Shown here: positions 7,722-16,260 of the stretch, in pieces
Numbering within the stretch: the first letter of the stretch is position 1
Layout of the letters: every line of letters begins with the position of its first letter
Assembly (NCBI GenBank): GCA_964462535.1
Contig: CAYWXV010000057.1
Coordinates: forward strand, 1 to 16,584
DNA length: 16,584 bases
Origin: CAYWXV01 sp964462535
GTDB lineage: Bacteria > Bacteroidota > Ignavibacteria > OLB7
Direction of reading: 5' to 3'
Translations under genes and position numbers: made by a program
Notes under the pieces: model-generated
Database searches by the model: none
Seen by the model: only the letters and a program-made list of their open reading frames with translations
Told to the model about the DNA's origin: nothing

Positions 7722-9617
7722 CTACATCCTGGCCGCGAGCGCTTCCCAACGCTCCATTGCAGTTGCTATCTCCATGTCGACGGACTCCAGCTCGGCCGCC
7801 AGCTCGCGCGCGGCCTGGTAATCGATCTGGCCAAGACGCGTTTCCAACTCCCTCTTCCGTTCCTCCGCCTGCTCTATCCGCTTCTCCAACCCATCGAGTT
7901 CCTTCTTCTCCTTGTAGGAGAGTGGACGCGAACCGTCTTCTCTTGAGACATCCGCGGGTTTCGGGGTCGGCGCCCTGTCGAGCTTTGGCGGCGCCTTCGC
8001 AGCGATCTGCTCCGCCTGACGACCGCGGATGTCGAGGTAGGCACTATAGTTGCCGGGATAGTCCCGGACGATACCATCTCCTTCGAATCGGAAAAGGTGA
8101 TCGACGGTCCTGTCCAGGAAATAGCGATCGTGACTTACTACCACTACGCATCCGTCGAACCCATCCAGATAACTCTCGAGTGCCTGGAGTGTCTCGATGT
8201 CGAAATCGTTTGTCGGTTCATCGAGGATCAGGACGTTTGGAGCTGACATCAGAAGGCGGAGGAGGTAGAGACGTCGACGTTCGCCACCAGAGAGCGTGCC
8301 CACCATAGCGTACTGCAGCGACGACGGGAAGAGAAATCTCTCCAGCATTTGCCCGGCCGAGACGAACGCCCCATCGGCTGTCCGAATATGTTCTGCAATC
8401 TCCTTTATGTAATCGATGACACGAATCTCGTCATCAAGCGCCCGACTCTCCTGATCGAAATACCCGATCACCACCGTCTCCCCGACCTCCACGCGCCCCG
8501 AGTCTGGTGCAACGCGACCGACGATGATTTCCATCAACGTCGACTTGCCGATACCGTTCGGACCGATGATACCAACCCGTTCGCCCGGTTGAAGAACGTG
8601 CGTGAAATCGTCGATCAGTGTTCGGCCGCCGTAGGATTTCGATACGCCATGTATTTCAAGAATTTTTTTTCCAAGACGACGTGAGGCAAGAGAGATGTCG
8701 ATCTCGCCCTTCGTCTCCGGTCCGGCCGTGTTCAGCAGGGTATTCGCCCGGTCGATGCGCGCCTTCTGCTTCGTCGTCCGTGCCTTGGCGCCGCGACGGA
8801 GCCATGCCAGTTCCTCTCGCGCGAGCATCTTCCGCTTGTGCTCCTCCACCTCAAGACGTTCTTCCTCTTCTTCCTTTTTCTCCAGGAAATAGCTGTAATT
8901 ACCGGCGTAGCTTCGAAGGCTTCCGCGATCGATCTCCAGAATCCTATTAGTCACACGATCCAGGAAATACCGATCGTGCGTGACAAGAAGAAGAGCACCC
9001 GAATAACGCTTCAGATACTCTTCCAGCCATTCCACTGAATCGGCGTCAAGGTGGTTCGTCGGTTCGTCCAGAATCAGCAGATCGGGTCGCTCGATCAGCG
9101 CGTGGGCCATCGCGACCCGCTTGCGACCTCCTCCCGAAAGAGTCCCCATCCTGACGGACGTGTCCGTAATGCCGAGCTTGTTCAGGATGATTTTCGCCTC
9201 AGTCTCAAGACCCCAAGCACCAGCGGCGTCGAGCTTTTCGGAGAGACGTGAGATTTCGGCAAGGTGGATGTCGTGTCGATCCTGCTCGCGCTCCAGCATC
9301 AGGCAGGCCTGCTCGTAGTCGTGGAGAAGACGGAGCGTCTGATTGGTTGAAGAGAAGATCGCGTCCAGAGCAGTCTCGTCGGGATCGAACGGGGGATTCT
9401 GCGGAAGGTATCCGACCAGAGGAGAGCCCGATCGATAGACGCGCCCCGTGTCGGGCTCTTCTACACCGGCCATGATGCGGAGGAGGGTGGTTTTTCCGGA
9501 GCCGTTCGCGCCGATGAGACCCACGCGACCCTCCGGCTCCAAACCGAAACTGACACTTTGGAAAAGCGGGGCGATCGTGTATCGCTTGGAGATATTCTCG
9601 GCTGTGATCAGGGACAT
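7722..9617 (-). CDS. uup: ABC-F family ATPase, Uup-type
   Basis: 631 residues, the usual length for Uup, with two ABC domains and no membrane segment. Domain 1: Walker A GANGSGKT (36-43), signature LSGGG (160-164), LLILDEPTNHLD, His214. A charged linker of about 245-300 (P-site tRNA-interaction motif region) follows. Domain 2: Walker A GPNGIGKS (352-359), signature LSGGE (442-446), LILDEPTNDFD, His496. The C-terminus (about 565-631), starting RPLSYKEKKEL, is the coiled coil typical of Uup. ABC-F proteins act on the ribosome rather than in transport; Uup has been linked to ribosome function and to lower precise transposon excision. The second domain contains an 8-base A run on the coding strand (8663-8670). 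It stands alone, divergent from the Cys-rich protein gene. Confidence 0.92.
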   Translation of the reverse strand: MSLITAENISKRYTIAPLFQSVSFGLEPEGRVGLIGANGSGKTTLLRIMAGVEEPDTGRVYRSGSPLVGYLPQNPPFDPDETALDAIFSSTNQTLRLLHDYEQACLMLEREQDRHDIHLAEISRLSEKLDAAGAWGLETEAKIILNKLGITDTSVRMGTLSGGGRKRVAMAHALIERPDLLILDEPTNHLDADSVEWLEEYLKRYSGALLLVTHDRYFLDRVTNRILEIDRGSLRSYAGNYSYFLEKKEEEEERLEVEEHKRKMLAREELAWLRRGAKARTTKQKARIDRANTLLNTAGPETKGEIDISLASRRLGKKILEIHGVSKSYGGRTLIDDFTHVLQPGERVGIIGPNGIGKSTLMEIIVGRVAPDSGRVEVGETVVIGYFDQESRALDDEIRVIDYIKEIAEHIRTADGAFVSAGQMLERFLFPSSLQYAMVGTLSGGERRRLYLLRLLMSAPNVLILDEPTNDFDIETLQALESYLDGFDGCVVVVSHDRYFLDRTVDHLFRFEGDGIVRDYPGNYSAYLDIRGRQAEQIAAKAPPKLDRAPTPKPADVSREDGSRPLSYKEKKELDGLEKRIEQAEERKRELETRLGQIDYQAARELAAELESVDMEIATAMERWEALAARM

Positions 9618-9691
9618 CGTAGAGAGAGGTGCGATTACGGAACGCTAAGAATGAGCGGGGGAAGGAGTATGCGGAATCAGTCAATGTCGAG

Positions 9692-9722
9692 TTGGAATAT
9701 CGGAATTCCTACATTAGGTTTG
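9692..9722 (+). promoter_or_regulatory. Bacteroidota-type promoter of the secreted-protein operon
   Basis: TTG at 9692-9694, a 20-nt spacer, then TAGGTTTG at 9715-9722: both halves and the spacing match the Bacteroidota vegetative consensus TTG-N19-21-TAnnTTTG. Transcription would start near 9729, about 44 nt before the ATG at 9773. A perfect palindrome GGAATTCC (9702-9709) lies between the two boxes and could be an operator. Confidence 0.65.
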
Positions 9723-9772
9723 CCCGTCACTGCTGGAAGTGTCGAATCAATATTCACGCAAAAACCCCGATT

Positions 9773-10459
9773 ATGAACATGTACCCCCCCCCCCCCCGAA
9801 GCGTCGATCCCACGCTAGCCATCCTCCGTCTCGTCATACTGTCATTGGCGGGACTGTTCGCGGTAATGGTCACACCTGCGCTAGGGCAGTCATGGTATGG
9901 TCAATGTGCTGAGTCTGAGGGATGCGACACAACGTTTCCTCATGCGCAAGTAGGAATTGACCTCGGATTCTGGATCCCTGGGTGCACACCGACGCCGCCT
10001 CCAACTAAACAGTGCTCCGTAACGGTTTGGATTGGAAGTCGAGAGTGCAACAGTCGGTGCGAGTTGTTTATAGACAGCATTCGCATAGAGTCGGGTGCTG
10101 AGTGTGCCTGCAGTCCCGCAGACTTTTTTGAGGCCGTGATCTCGCTGGCTATCCTCAATATGCCATCACAAATCGGTGGAACGACGTGTATTCCGCCCGA
10201 GGACTCATGTACGACGGTTGTACGCGTGCACCTCGCATCGTGCATGACGAACATTGACGGACTGCTGCTACCTTGTGATGGCTCTGCGTGCTGTTTTGTG
10301 GATTACCAGGTGTGCAAGAATCCATACGGCAGTCCCAACATCTACCCAATCGGAACGTCGACATCTGCGCCTCCTTGTGCGGATGAGGGAGAGATTCCCA
10401 TCACGATTAATCCGCCTGAGGTGGGATGCTATCCTGTGTGTGAATACCTGTCCTGGTAG
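9773..10459 (+). CDS. Secreted Cys-rich hypothetical protein with 5' poly-C tract
   Basis: 228 residues. The ATG at 9773 (or 9779, two codons later) is chosen because the protein then begins with a signal peptide: MNMYPPPPRSVDP, a hydrophobic core around 15-34 and a likely cleavage near ALG-Q/SW. The open frame extends up to 9629, but that part overlaps the promoter and looks non-coding. The mature part holds 18 cysteines, including a CC pair, an even number that suggests disulfides outside the cytoplasm. I do not recognise the family and see no sorting domain. Codons 4-9 contain a run of 14 C. One base fewer ends the frame at codon 14 or so; one base more ends it after about 44 codons, so expression depends on tract length. 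The next gene starts directly on its stop codon (TAGATG). Confidence 0.75.
   Translation: MNMYPPPPRSVDPTLAILRLVILSLAGLFAVMVTPALGQSWYGQCAESEGCDTTFPHAQVGIDLGFWIPGCTPTPPPTKQCSVTVWIGSRECNSRCELFIDSIRIESGAECACSPADFFEAVISLAILNMPSQIGGTTCIPPEDSCTTVVRVHLASCMTNIDGLLLPCDGSACCFVDYQVCKNPYGSPNIYPIGTSTSAPPCADEGEIPITINPPEVGCYPVCEYLSW
9784..9797 (+). repeat. Poly-C tract (14 C), phase-variation candidate
   Basis: Fourteen consecutive C residues a few codons after the start of a secreted protein, the classic place for slipped-strand on/off switching. With 14 C the frame is open; with 13 it reads into TAG at once, with 15 into TGA within the first 45 codons or so. Confidence 0.8.
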
Positions 10460-11899
10460 ATGTGGACCATGAGAGATACAGTTGCTACTACGGCGAGAGC
10501 CGTCGTGTCCATGATCATTGCGGCCGCGACATTTGCGACGCATTCGGTCGCGTATGCCCAGACCCCAATGTGGTTTGTAAAGCACGACTTCGGACGCGAG
10601 GGACTGCGCGGAATCGATAGCCGCGATTCTCTGCGCTCTATCGTGCTTTTGGACGGAACGCTTTTTGTAGAGTCGAGAATCAAAAAGACCACCGACGGTG
10701 GAACAACGTGGCGAACCCTCTGGGAGTGGATAAACCCGGGCGGATATGTCGGGCGATTGAACAGCGTCTCCTGGGTCACGGATTCCCTGGTGATAGCAAC
10801 TGCGGACAGCGGACACGTAATGCGCTCGACTGATGGCGGCGAATCATGGGACGACAGAGTGGTATTCGACGGGAACTCAACTCCCACTGTGCACATGCTC
10901 GATGACGTGTATGGGTTTGCGTTTCTGGAGTACGTTCCCGAACCGAGGACCTTTACAACCGACGATGGAGGTTTGACGTGGGAGCCAATTACTGTCCCCG
11001 ACCCAGTAGGATATGATGTTACGCGTTGGGCATGGTCGAACGCACGTCCGGTCCGATTGAGTCCCTCGCGATTCATTTGCATCAAGGAAGGGCGGGGGAA
11101 CTTTCGAGAGTCGCGTCTGCTGGTCACGAGTGACCGGGGTGTCACGTGGGACACCGTCAGATCGCCTTTCTCCGGATGGGAGGTGTTCGATCCATGGGTG
11201 TTCGACATGCGGTTCGTCGACAGCCTGACTGGATGGGCGGCCGTGCGACTGACTCTGGATGACAGTCTGCCCGATTGGAAGTGGATTGTCGCTGCAACTT
11301 CGGACGGTGGATTCACGTGGCGAGAGGCTTTTGCTGACACGGTAAAGGATCGTAATGGCAGTCCCACGATTATGTGGGCGGGGGATTCATCGCGCGTAAT
11401 ATTGGCAACTGATTCCCATATTCTCCGGAGCCTCGATGGTGGACGTTCCTGGACATACGATAGCGTCCAGCCGCCGGGGACTGACAGGCCACGATTCGCA
11501 CCGTTTCATCCGGCCGGAGTGCTGCCCACAATGGGAGTTCATTGGCTCGCGCGAACGAAACTTCATCGCTACGGGACCCCTTCGGCAACGACGGCGGTCG
11601 ATGTGAACGTCGACGATCCGCGCGGCGTCAGGCCGCAACATCCTATTCGCATCTTGGATCTCCGTGTCGACGGCTCCGGCATTCATACGAGTTTCCTAGC
11701 GAGTATTCGCGCCCCGATCACGATTACGCTGTACGATCTCAACGGAGTGTTGCGCTACACTCGCGTCATCGACGATGGTACTGCACGAGACCGACAATGC
11801 CACATCGAAACGGCGGGATTGCCGGCAGGAATCTATGCATTGCGGATCATGGGGGATGGCGCCATGGATGGACGGGTCATTCCGGTAATGCGGCGGTAA
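10460..11899 (+). CDS. Secreted BNR-repeat beta-propeller with probable T9SS sorting domain
   Basis: 479 residues from the ATG at 10460, which abuts the preceding stop (TAGATG, coupled translation); ATG 10469 is an alternative. A signal peptide (hydrophobic 13-28, cleavage near AYAQ-T34) is followed by six BNR/YCF48-like motifs: TDGGTTW (78-84), TDGGESW (124-130), TDDGGLTW (167-174), TSDRGVTW (223-230), TSDGGFTW (280-287) and LDGGRSW (325-331), indicating a beta-propeller. Residues 395-479 resemble a type A C-terminal sorting domain of the type IX secretion system: TITLYDLNGVLRYTRVI, then LPAGIYALRI and a short basic end. The protein is probably exported to the cell surface or medium. Its target is unknown; co-expression with the Cys-rich protein suggests they work together, and phase switching upstream could affect it by polarity. 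Confidence 0.85.
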   Translation: MWTMRDTVATTARAVVSMIIAAATFATHSVAYAQTPMWFVKHDFGREGLRGIDSRDSLRSIVLLDGTLFVESRIKKTTDGGTTWRTLWEWINPGGYVGRLNSVSWVTDSLVIATADSGHVMRSTDGGESWDDRVVFDGNSTPTVHMLDDVYGFAFLEYVPEPRTFTTDDGGLTWEPITVPDPVGYDVTRWAWSNARPVRLSPSRFICIKEGRGNFRESRLLVTSDRGVTWDTVRSPFSGWEVFDPWVFDMRFVDSLTGWAAVRLTLDDSLPDWKWIVAATSDGGFTWREAFADTVKDRNGSPTIMWAGDSSRVILATDSHILRSLDGGRSWTYDSVQPPGTDRPRFAPFHPAGVLPTMGVHWLARTKLHRYGTPSATTAVDVNVDDPRGVRPQHPIRILDLRVDGSGIHTSFLASIRAPITITLYDLNGVLRYTRVIDDGTARDRQCHIETAGLPAGIYALRIMGDGAMDGRVIPVMRR

Positions 11900-11912
11900 A
11901 CGGCACACGCCG

Positions 11913-11969
11913 CCGATGGATCGCTCTGAACGAGCGATGAATCGGACCTCTCTCAACAGAGAACGGTCC
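11913..11969. terminator. Two consecutive hairpins between convergent genes
   Basis: The first (11913-11945) has CCGAT/ATCGG and ATCGCTC/GAGCGAT arms with a 2x2 mismatch and a 5-nt loop. The second (11944-11969) has GGACC/GGTCC and TCTCT/AGAGA arms, a 2-nt bulge and a 4-nt loop. They share two bases, so they may exclude each other. Neither is followed by a T run, yet their place between the plus-strand stop at 11899 and the minus-strand stop at 12025 fits transcript ends. Confidence 0.5.
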
Positions 11970-11992
11970 CTTCATGCGCCACCGCCTCTACT

Positions 11993-12022
11993 CCCCCCAA
12001 GTCCCCAGCCCCCAGCCCCCAG
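11993..12022 (-). repeat. CCCCCAG repeat; G-quadruplex-type run behind the exporter operon
   Basis: The plus strand carries three near-identical CCCC(C)AG units at 12003-12022 and a C6 run at 11993-11998. Read on the minus strand, that is as mRNA directly behind the last permease stop, this is G5-CT-G5-CT-G4-ACTT-G6: four long G runs with loops of 2, 2 and 4, a textbook quadruplex pattern. Confidence 0.6.
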
Positions 12023-12024
12023 TA

Positions 12025-13152
12025 TCAGCTCCGGCTCCGGAACCTCCAGAAACTCGCTGCCAGAATAAGAATTCCGAATGCGACAATCGCGAGGTAGTTC
12101 GGCCAGAGTTCCGCGAGACCGACTCCCTTCAGGAAGACGCCACGAAGAACAACGAGGTAGTACCGCAACGGCACAAGGTAGGTCAGCGGCTGTATCCATG
12201 TGGGCATGTTCTCTATTGGAAAGGCGAAGCCGCTGAGAAAGAGGAAAGGGGGAAGTATGAAGAAGGTGGTCGTAAAGCTCGCCTGCTGCTGCGTGCGCGA
12301 GACGGTTGAAACGAAGAGCCCCAGACCGAGCGTCGTGATGTTGAAGGTGACCGTAAAGAAGAGAAAGAGGGCAATGCTCCCGCGAACAGTGATGTCGAAC
12401 ACAAGCCATGCAAGTACCAGCAGGTTGACCGTTGTGATCGTCGACGTTATGGCGAACGGCGCCAGCTTGCCGATGACGATCTGCCAGGGTTGTATGGGGG
12501 CGACAACCAGTTGATCGAGCGTCCCATCCTCCCGCTCGCGCACGATCGAGGTGGAACTGGCGATGACAGTAGTGAACATCAGCATCATGCCGATGATCGA
12601 CGGAATGAAGAAGCGACGGCTCTTCAATTCGGGATTGTACCAGACGCGAGTTTCGGCATCGACAGCGCCGACGGTCGGGAGGGGTGCACCTGTCCGGGCA
12701 CGGAGATTGATAACCGCCTTCTGGGAATAGGCTGCGACGATGGCCCCCGCGTACCCCTGCGCAATATTCGCTGTGTACCCATCTGAACCGTCGATCACCC
12801 CCTGCAATGGCGCCGGCCTCCCCGTCAACAGCTTGTCGCCAAACGTTGGGGGAATGATCAGAGCCATTTTCGCCTCGCCATCCAGCAGAACCGAGTCGAC
12901 CAGATCGTATCGATCCAACCACCGCACCACCGTGAAGTAACCCGATGACGTAAAACTCTGGACGAGACTTCTGCTCGCCTCGCTGTGATCGAAATCGGCG
13001 ATAGCGATCTTCACCTCCCGCACATCGAGGCTCGCGGCAAACCCGAACAGCACCAGCTGGAGGAGCGGGACAATGAGCGTCAGCGCGCGAAGCTGAGGCG
13101 TCGCCCGGATCTCCAGAAACTGCTTTCGTATCAGCGCACGTATTTCCTGCAT
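12025..13152 (-). CDS. ABC-2 type permease (YbhR-like)
   Basis: 375 residues. Architecture is that of ABC-2 exporter permeases: one N-terminal helix (about 23-42, LTLIVPLLQLVLFGFAASLD), a large periplasmic domain to about 170 (VKIAIADFDHSEASRSLVQSF), then five or so helices. Within the core are MLMFTTVIASSTSIVREREDGTLDQLVVAPIQPWQIVIGKL (residues about 190-230; amphipathic coupling region) and FLFLSGFAFPIENMPTWIQP near the end. It is the last gene of the exporter operon, 81 nt after the paired permease gene, to which it is clearly homologous (both have VREREDGT/VREKERGT and FPIENMP). With it and the two ATPases it should form an efflux exporter of the YbhGFSR/YhiI-YhhJ type; the substrate is unknown. 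Confidence 0.9.
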   Translation of the reverse strand: MQEIRALIRKQFLEIRATPQLRALTLIVPLLQLVLFGFAASLDVREVKIAIADFDHSEASRSLVQSFTSSGYFTVVRWLDRYDLVDSVLLDGEAKMALIIPPTFGDKLLTGRPAPLQGVIDGSDGYTANIAQGYAGAIVAAYSQKAVINLRARTGAPLPTVGAVDAETRVWYNPELKSRRFFIPSIIGMMLMFTTVIASSTSIVREREDGTLDQLVVAPIQPWQIVIGKLAPFAITSTITTVNLLVLAWLVFDITVRGSIALFLFFTVTFNITTLGLGLFVSTVSRTQQQASFTTTFFILPPFLFLSGFAFPIENMPTWIQPLTYLVPLRYYLVVLRGVFLKGVGLAELWPNYLAIVAFGILILAASFWRFRSRS

Positions 13153-13233
13153 GAACGTTGAAACGTGAATTATCGGAGGTTGACAGCCATCCGGCCCCTG
13201 CCTATGATCAGCAGGTAGCCGCTGGGATTCTGG

Positions 13234-14358
13234 TCATCGATGCAACCGGACGCGGCGTATTGCCAACGTCATCGTGAGTGTGGCAAAGACAATCAGTGCC
13301 AGGTAGGAAACGAGAAACGCGTCCAATGGCGCCCCTTTCAGGAGAATGCTCCGGAGAACGATCAATAAGTACTTCGCCGGCACAAGATTCGTCACCCATT
13401 TGAGGACAACCGGCATGTTCTCGATTGGAAAAATGAAGCCGGACAGAAGCTGCGTCGGAAGAACCGTGGCAAAGGCTGCAAGGGCGAATGCTGTTTCCTG
13501 TGTTTTTGCCGCCGTCGAAATCAACAACCCCATCGATAGCCCTCCTACAATGAAGAAGAGGAGAGCCGACGCAAGAAGGGGTATGCTCCCCCTAACCGGA
13601 ACGTCGAAGACGTATCGGCCGGCCGTAACAATCGTCGCCGCCAGGAAACATGCGATGACGAAATAGGGAATCGTCTTGCCGATAATGAATTCTCCATCCC
13701 GAACCGGCGAGACGACGATCTGCTCTATCGTCCCTCGCTCCTTCTCCCGCACGATCGAGAGCGCCGTCGAAAGGACGGTCGTTATGATCATCACATATCC
13801 CATCAGTCCAGGAACCAGGTATCGTGAGCTCTTCAACTCCGGATTGAACCAGATCCTGGGGCGATAGTCGATCGGCACGACGATACCGGCGCCACGCGAC
13901 TCCAGATAGGTCGTCATCAGCTTGGTCGAATAGTCCCTCGTGAAGATGCCCACGTAGGCTGCGGCCGCGGCCGCGACATTTGGATTTCCTCCGTTGATTA
14001 ATGCCTGCACATCGACCGTCTCTCCTGCCAGAAGGCGTCGAGCGAAACCGGGTGGGACAACCAGGACGGCGTCGGCGTCGCCCCGCTCGATGATTCCCTG
14101 CGCATGCGTTATCGAGGGGGCCTCGACCACCTTGTCGAAGTATTCCGAGTGCAGGAAGCTCCCAACGAAACGCCGCGATTCATCCGTGCGATCCTGATCG
14201 ATCACCGCCATTGCGATGTGCTTCGTATCCAGACTGAGAACGAAGCCGAAAATCGTGAGGGTAAAGGTGGGGACGAAGAGGAGGAGGCCGAGCGAACGCC
14301 GGTCACGCCAGATCTGATAAAACTCCTTCCGCGCGATAGCCAGGATTCGCTCGATCAT
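13234..14358 (-). CDS. ABC-2 type permease (YbhS-like)
   Basis: 374 residues, same plan as the following permease: an N-terminal helix (about 24-43, LGLLLFVPTFTLTIFGFVLSLD), a periplasmic domain (KHIAMAVIDQDRTDESRRFVGSF), then membrane helices from about 187 (LMGYVMIITTVLSTALSIVREKERGTIEQIVVSP) to the end, including LLSGFIFPIENMPVVLKW. Its ATG overlaps the stop of the upstream ATPase by 4 nt (ATGA), so the two are translationally coupled. It probably forms the second half of a heterodimeric membrane domain. Confidence 0.9.
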   Translation of the reverse strand: MIERILAIARKEFYQIWRDRRSLGLLLFVPTFTLTIFGFVLSLDTKHIAMAVIDQDRTDESRRFVGSFLHSEYFDKVVEAPSITHAQGIIERGDADAVLVVPPGFARRLLAGETVDVQALINGGNPNVAAAAAAYVGIFTRDYSTKLMTTYLESRGAGIVVPIDYRPRIWFNPELKSSRYLVPGLMGYVMIITTVLSTALSIVREKERGTIEQIVVSPVRDGEFIIGKTIPYFVIACFLAATIVTAGRYVFDVPVRGSIPLLASALLFFIVGGLSMGLLISTAAKTQETAFALAAFATVLPTQLLSGFIFPIENMPVVLKWVTNLVPAKYLLIVLRSILLKGAPLDAFLVSYLALIVFATLTMTLAIRRVRLHR

Positions 14359-15299
14359 GATCGGTCCGTCTCCCGGCTGATAAGATGGATGAATACATCT
14401 TCAAGCGACGGCTCGATTCTCTGTACACGGATCGCCTCGATACCCTTGCTCTTCAGCAGCGGACCAATCTTCGCCTCGGCCAGGTCGGGATCGGGGACGC
14501 TCAGATGGATCTCACGTCCGAACATCGACGTCTCTTCGATCCACTCCTTCGCCTCGCCGAAGACGGTAAGCGCCTCGGTCGGCTGCGACGTCTCCACCTC
14601 CAGGATTGTGTTCGACATCTCCTTTTTCTTCAGATCGTGTGGCGGTCCAATGGCGACCAGACGACCGTAATAGAGAAAACCGATCGTGGTGCAGTACTCG
14701 GCCTCGTCAAGAAAGTGGGTGGTAACGAACACGGTGATTCCCTGATCACTCAGGTGAGAGATGAGGTCCCAGAAGTTGCGCCGATTGACCGGGTCGACAC
14801 CACCAGTTGGTTCGTCAAGAAATAGGACCTCGGGTTCGTGAAGAATCGCCGTGGCGAGTGCAAGTCGCTGACGGAGTCCACCCGGAAGATCCCCCGGCCG
14901 GGATTTCTGCAATCCCTCAAGACGGGTCGCCGCGATAACCTCTTCCTTTCGTCGCTCGATCTTGTCGGGTGCGATGCCATAAATGCCGGCAAAGAAGTCG
15001 AGGTTCTGCTCGACAGTCATCGTCTCGTAGAGCGCAAACTTCTGCGACATATATCCGATACGCCGTCGGACTTCCCGCGACGCATGCGCGATGTCGCGTC
15101 CAGCGACGATCCCCTGACCGGACGTGGGGCTCAGGAGTCCACAGAGCATTCGGATCATGGTCGACTTTCCGGCCCCGTTCGGTCCCAGAAAGCCGAATAT
15201 CTCACCACGTCCGACCGAGAAGCTGACATCGTCACAGGCGGTGAAGGAGCCGAATTTCTTTGTCAGGCCGATCGCCTGGATTGCGGCGTCGCTGGTCAT
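14355..15299 (-). CDS. ABC transporter ATPase (matches C-terminal half of YbhF)
   Basis: 314 residues. Walker A GPNGAGKS (39-46), Q-loop Gln86, signature LPGGL (138-142) instead of LSGG, Walker B VLFLDE (158-163) and H-loop His195 in TTHFLDEAE. The C-terminal part of about 215-314 is the accessory domain often seen in ABC-2 exporters. Its start overlaps the preceding ATPase's stop by 4 nt and its stop overlaps the permease start by 4 nt. In enterobacterial YbhF two ATPase domains are fused; here they are two genes. The Ser-to-Pro change in the signature may weaken one of the two ATP sites. Confidence 0.92.
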   Translation of the reverse strand: MTSDAAIQAIGLTKKFGSFTACDDVSFSVGRGEIFGFLGPNGAGKSTMIRMLCGLLSPTSGQGIVAGRDIAHASREVRRRIGYMSQKFALYETMTVEQNLDFFAGIYGIAPDKIERRKEEVIAATRLEGLQKSRPGDLPGGLRQRLALATAILHEPEVLFLDEPTGGVDPVNRRNFWDLISHLSDQGITVFVTTHFLDEAEYCTTIGFLYYGRLVAIGPPHDLKKKEMSNTILEVETSQPTEALTVFGEAKEWIEETSMFGREIHLSVPDPDLAEAKIGPLLKSKGIEAIRVQRIEPSLEDVFIHLISRETDRS

Positions 15300-16255
15300 G
15301 AGGCTTCCTCTACCGGCTTCTCGGCATCGCTCGATTGCTTGCCCAGTAGAGCCATGAAGACGTTCTCGATAGTCGTTGCCTTCGGCCTGATCGTTGTGAT
15401 GACGATGCCGAAGTCGGCGAACACGCGTTCAATCAGTTCAATCGCCTCTCTGGTGCTCCGATCGTGGTAAATGAAGTCGAGTCGGTCGCCGAACGCCTGA
15501 ACGTCATCGAAGAAGGACCTCATCTCGTCATTGTTGAGAGCGAGCGTGCGGGCCTTACGTGTCGGAGAGCAGACGACCTGCACTACCTGCTGACCGAGCA
15601 TAGAGCGTATGGCCGCGGGATGATCGCAGGCAAGTATTTCGCCGTTGCTCATCAGTGCTACGCGCGTGCAGCGCTCCGCTTCATCCAGGTAGGGTGTCGT
15701 AAGAAAAATCGTCGTCCCGTCGCGCAGTAATTCAGCAAGGAGTTTCCAGAAATCCCGTCGCGTCACCGGATCAACTCCGGTGGTTGGCTCGTCCAGAAAA
15801 ATCACTTCCGGCGTGTGGATCAATGTGCAGGCCAGCGCCAGCTTCTGCTTCATTCCACCAGACAGACGGTCCGCAAGTCGAGTCCGAAATGGCTTGAGTC
15901 GCGTGAATTCGAGAAGTCGCTCCCGTCGGTCGCGGAAATCACGGACGCCGTGAATGCGGGCGAAGAACTCGATGTTCTCGTCGATGGAGAGGTCGCCGTA
16001 CAGCGAGAATCTCTGCGACAGGTATCCTATACGTCTCCGTATTTCAGCGGCTCCAGCTCCAACATCAAAACCGGCGACTTCTGCGTGACCGGAATCCGGA
16101 TGAAGGATGCCGCAGAGAATCCTGATTGTCGTGGTCTTCCCGGCACCATCCGGACCGACCAGCGCGAACATCTCTCCTCGCTCAACTTCAAGCGAGATCC
16201 CCCTTACAGCCTGGATGTCTCCGTACGAACGGCGTATGTCTTGTAGATGAATCAT
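15296..16255 (-). CDS. ABC transporter ATPase (matches N-terminal half of YbhF)
   Basis: 319 residues. Walker A GPDGAGKT (34-41; the Asp in place of Asn is typical of YbhF-like domains), Q-loop Gln81, signature LSGGM (131-135), Walker B VIFLDE (151-156). The H-loop His is missing: the segment reads FLTTPYLDEAE, with Pro188 where His is usual. It therefore complements the other ATPase, which keeps His but has LPGG, as expected of an asymmetric NBD pair. No Shine-Dalgarno is visible before the ATG at 16255; the octamer array begins 6 bp upstream of it. It is probably the first gene of the ATPase-permease block. Confidence 0.92.
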   Translation of the reverse strand: MIHLQDIRRSYGDIQAVRGISLEVERGEMFALVGPDGAGKTTTIRILCGILHPDSGHAEVAGFDVGAGAAEIRRRIGYLSQRFSLYGDLSIDENIEFFARIHGVRDFRDRRERLLEFTRLKPFRTRLADRLSGGMKQKLALACTLIHTPEVIFLDEPTTGVDPVTRRDFWKLLAELLRDGTTIFLTTPYLDEAERCTRVALMSNGEILACDHPAAIRSMLGQQVVQVVCSPTRKARTLALNNDEMRSFFDDVQAFGDRLDFIYHDRSTREAIELIERVFADFGIVITTIRPKATTIENVFMALLGKQSSDAEKPVEEAS

Positions 16256-16260
16256 GTTGA

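Noticed and set aside
7757..8308. Plus-strand open frame of 183 codons
   Set aside because: It is antisense to the second ABC domain of Uup and shows only low-complexity Arg/Pro/Ser composition.
9629..9772. Longer start for the Cys-rich protein
   Set aside because: This part contains the promoter and would put the signal peptide some 60 residues into the protein.
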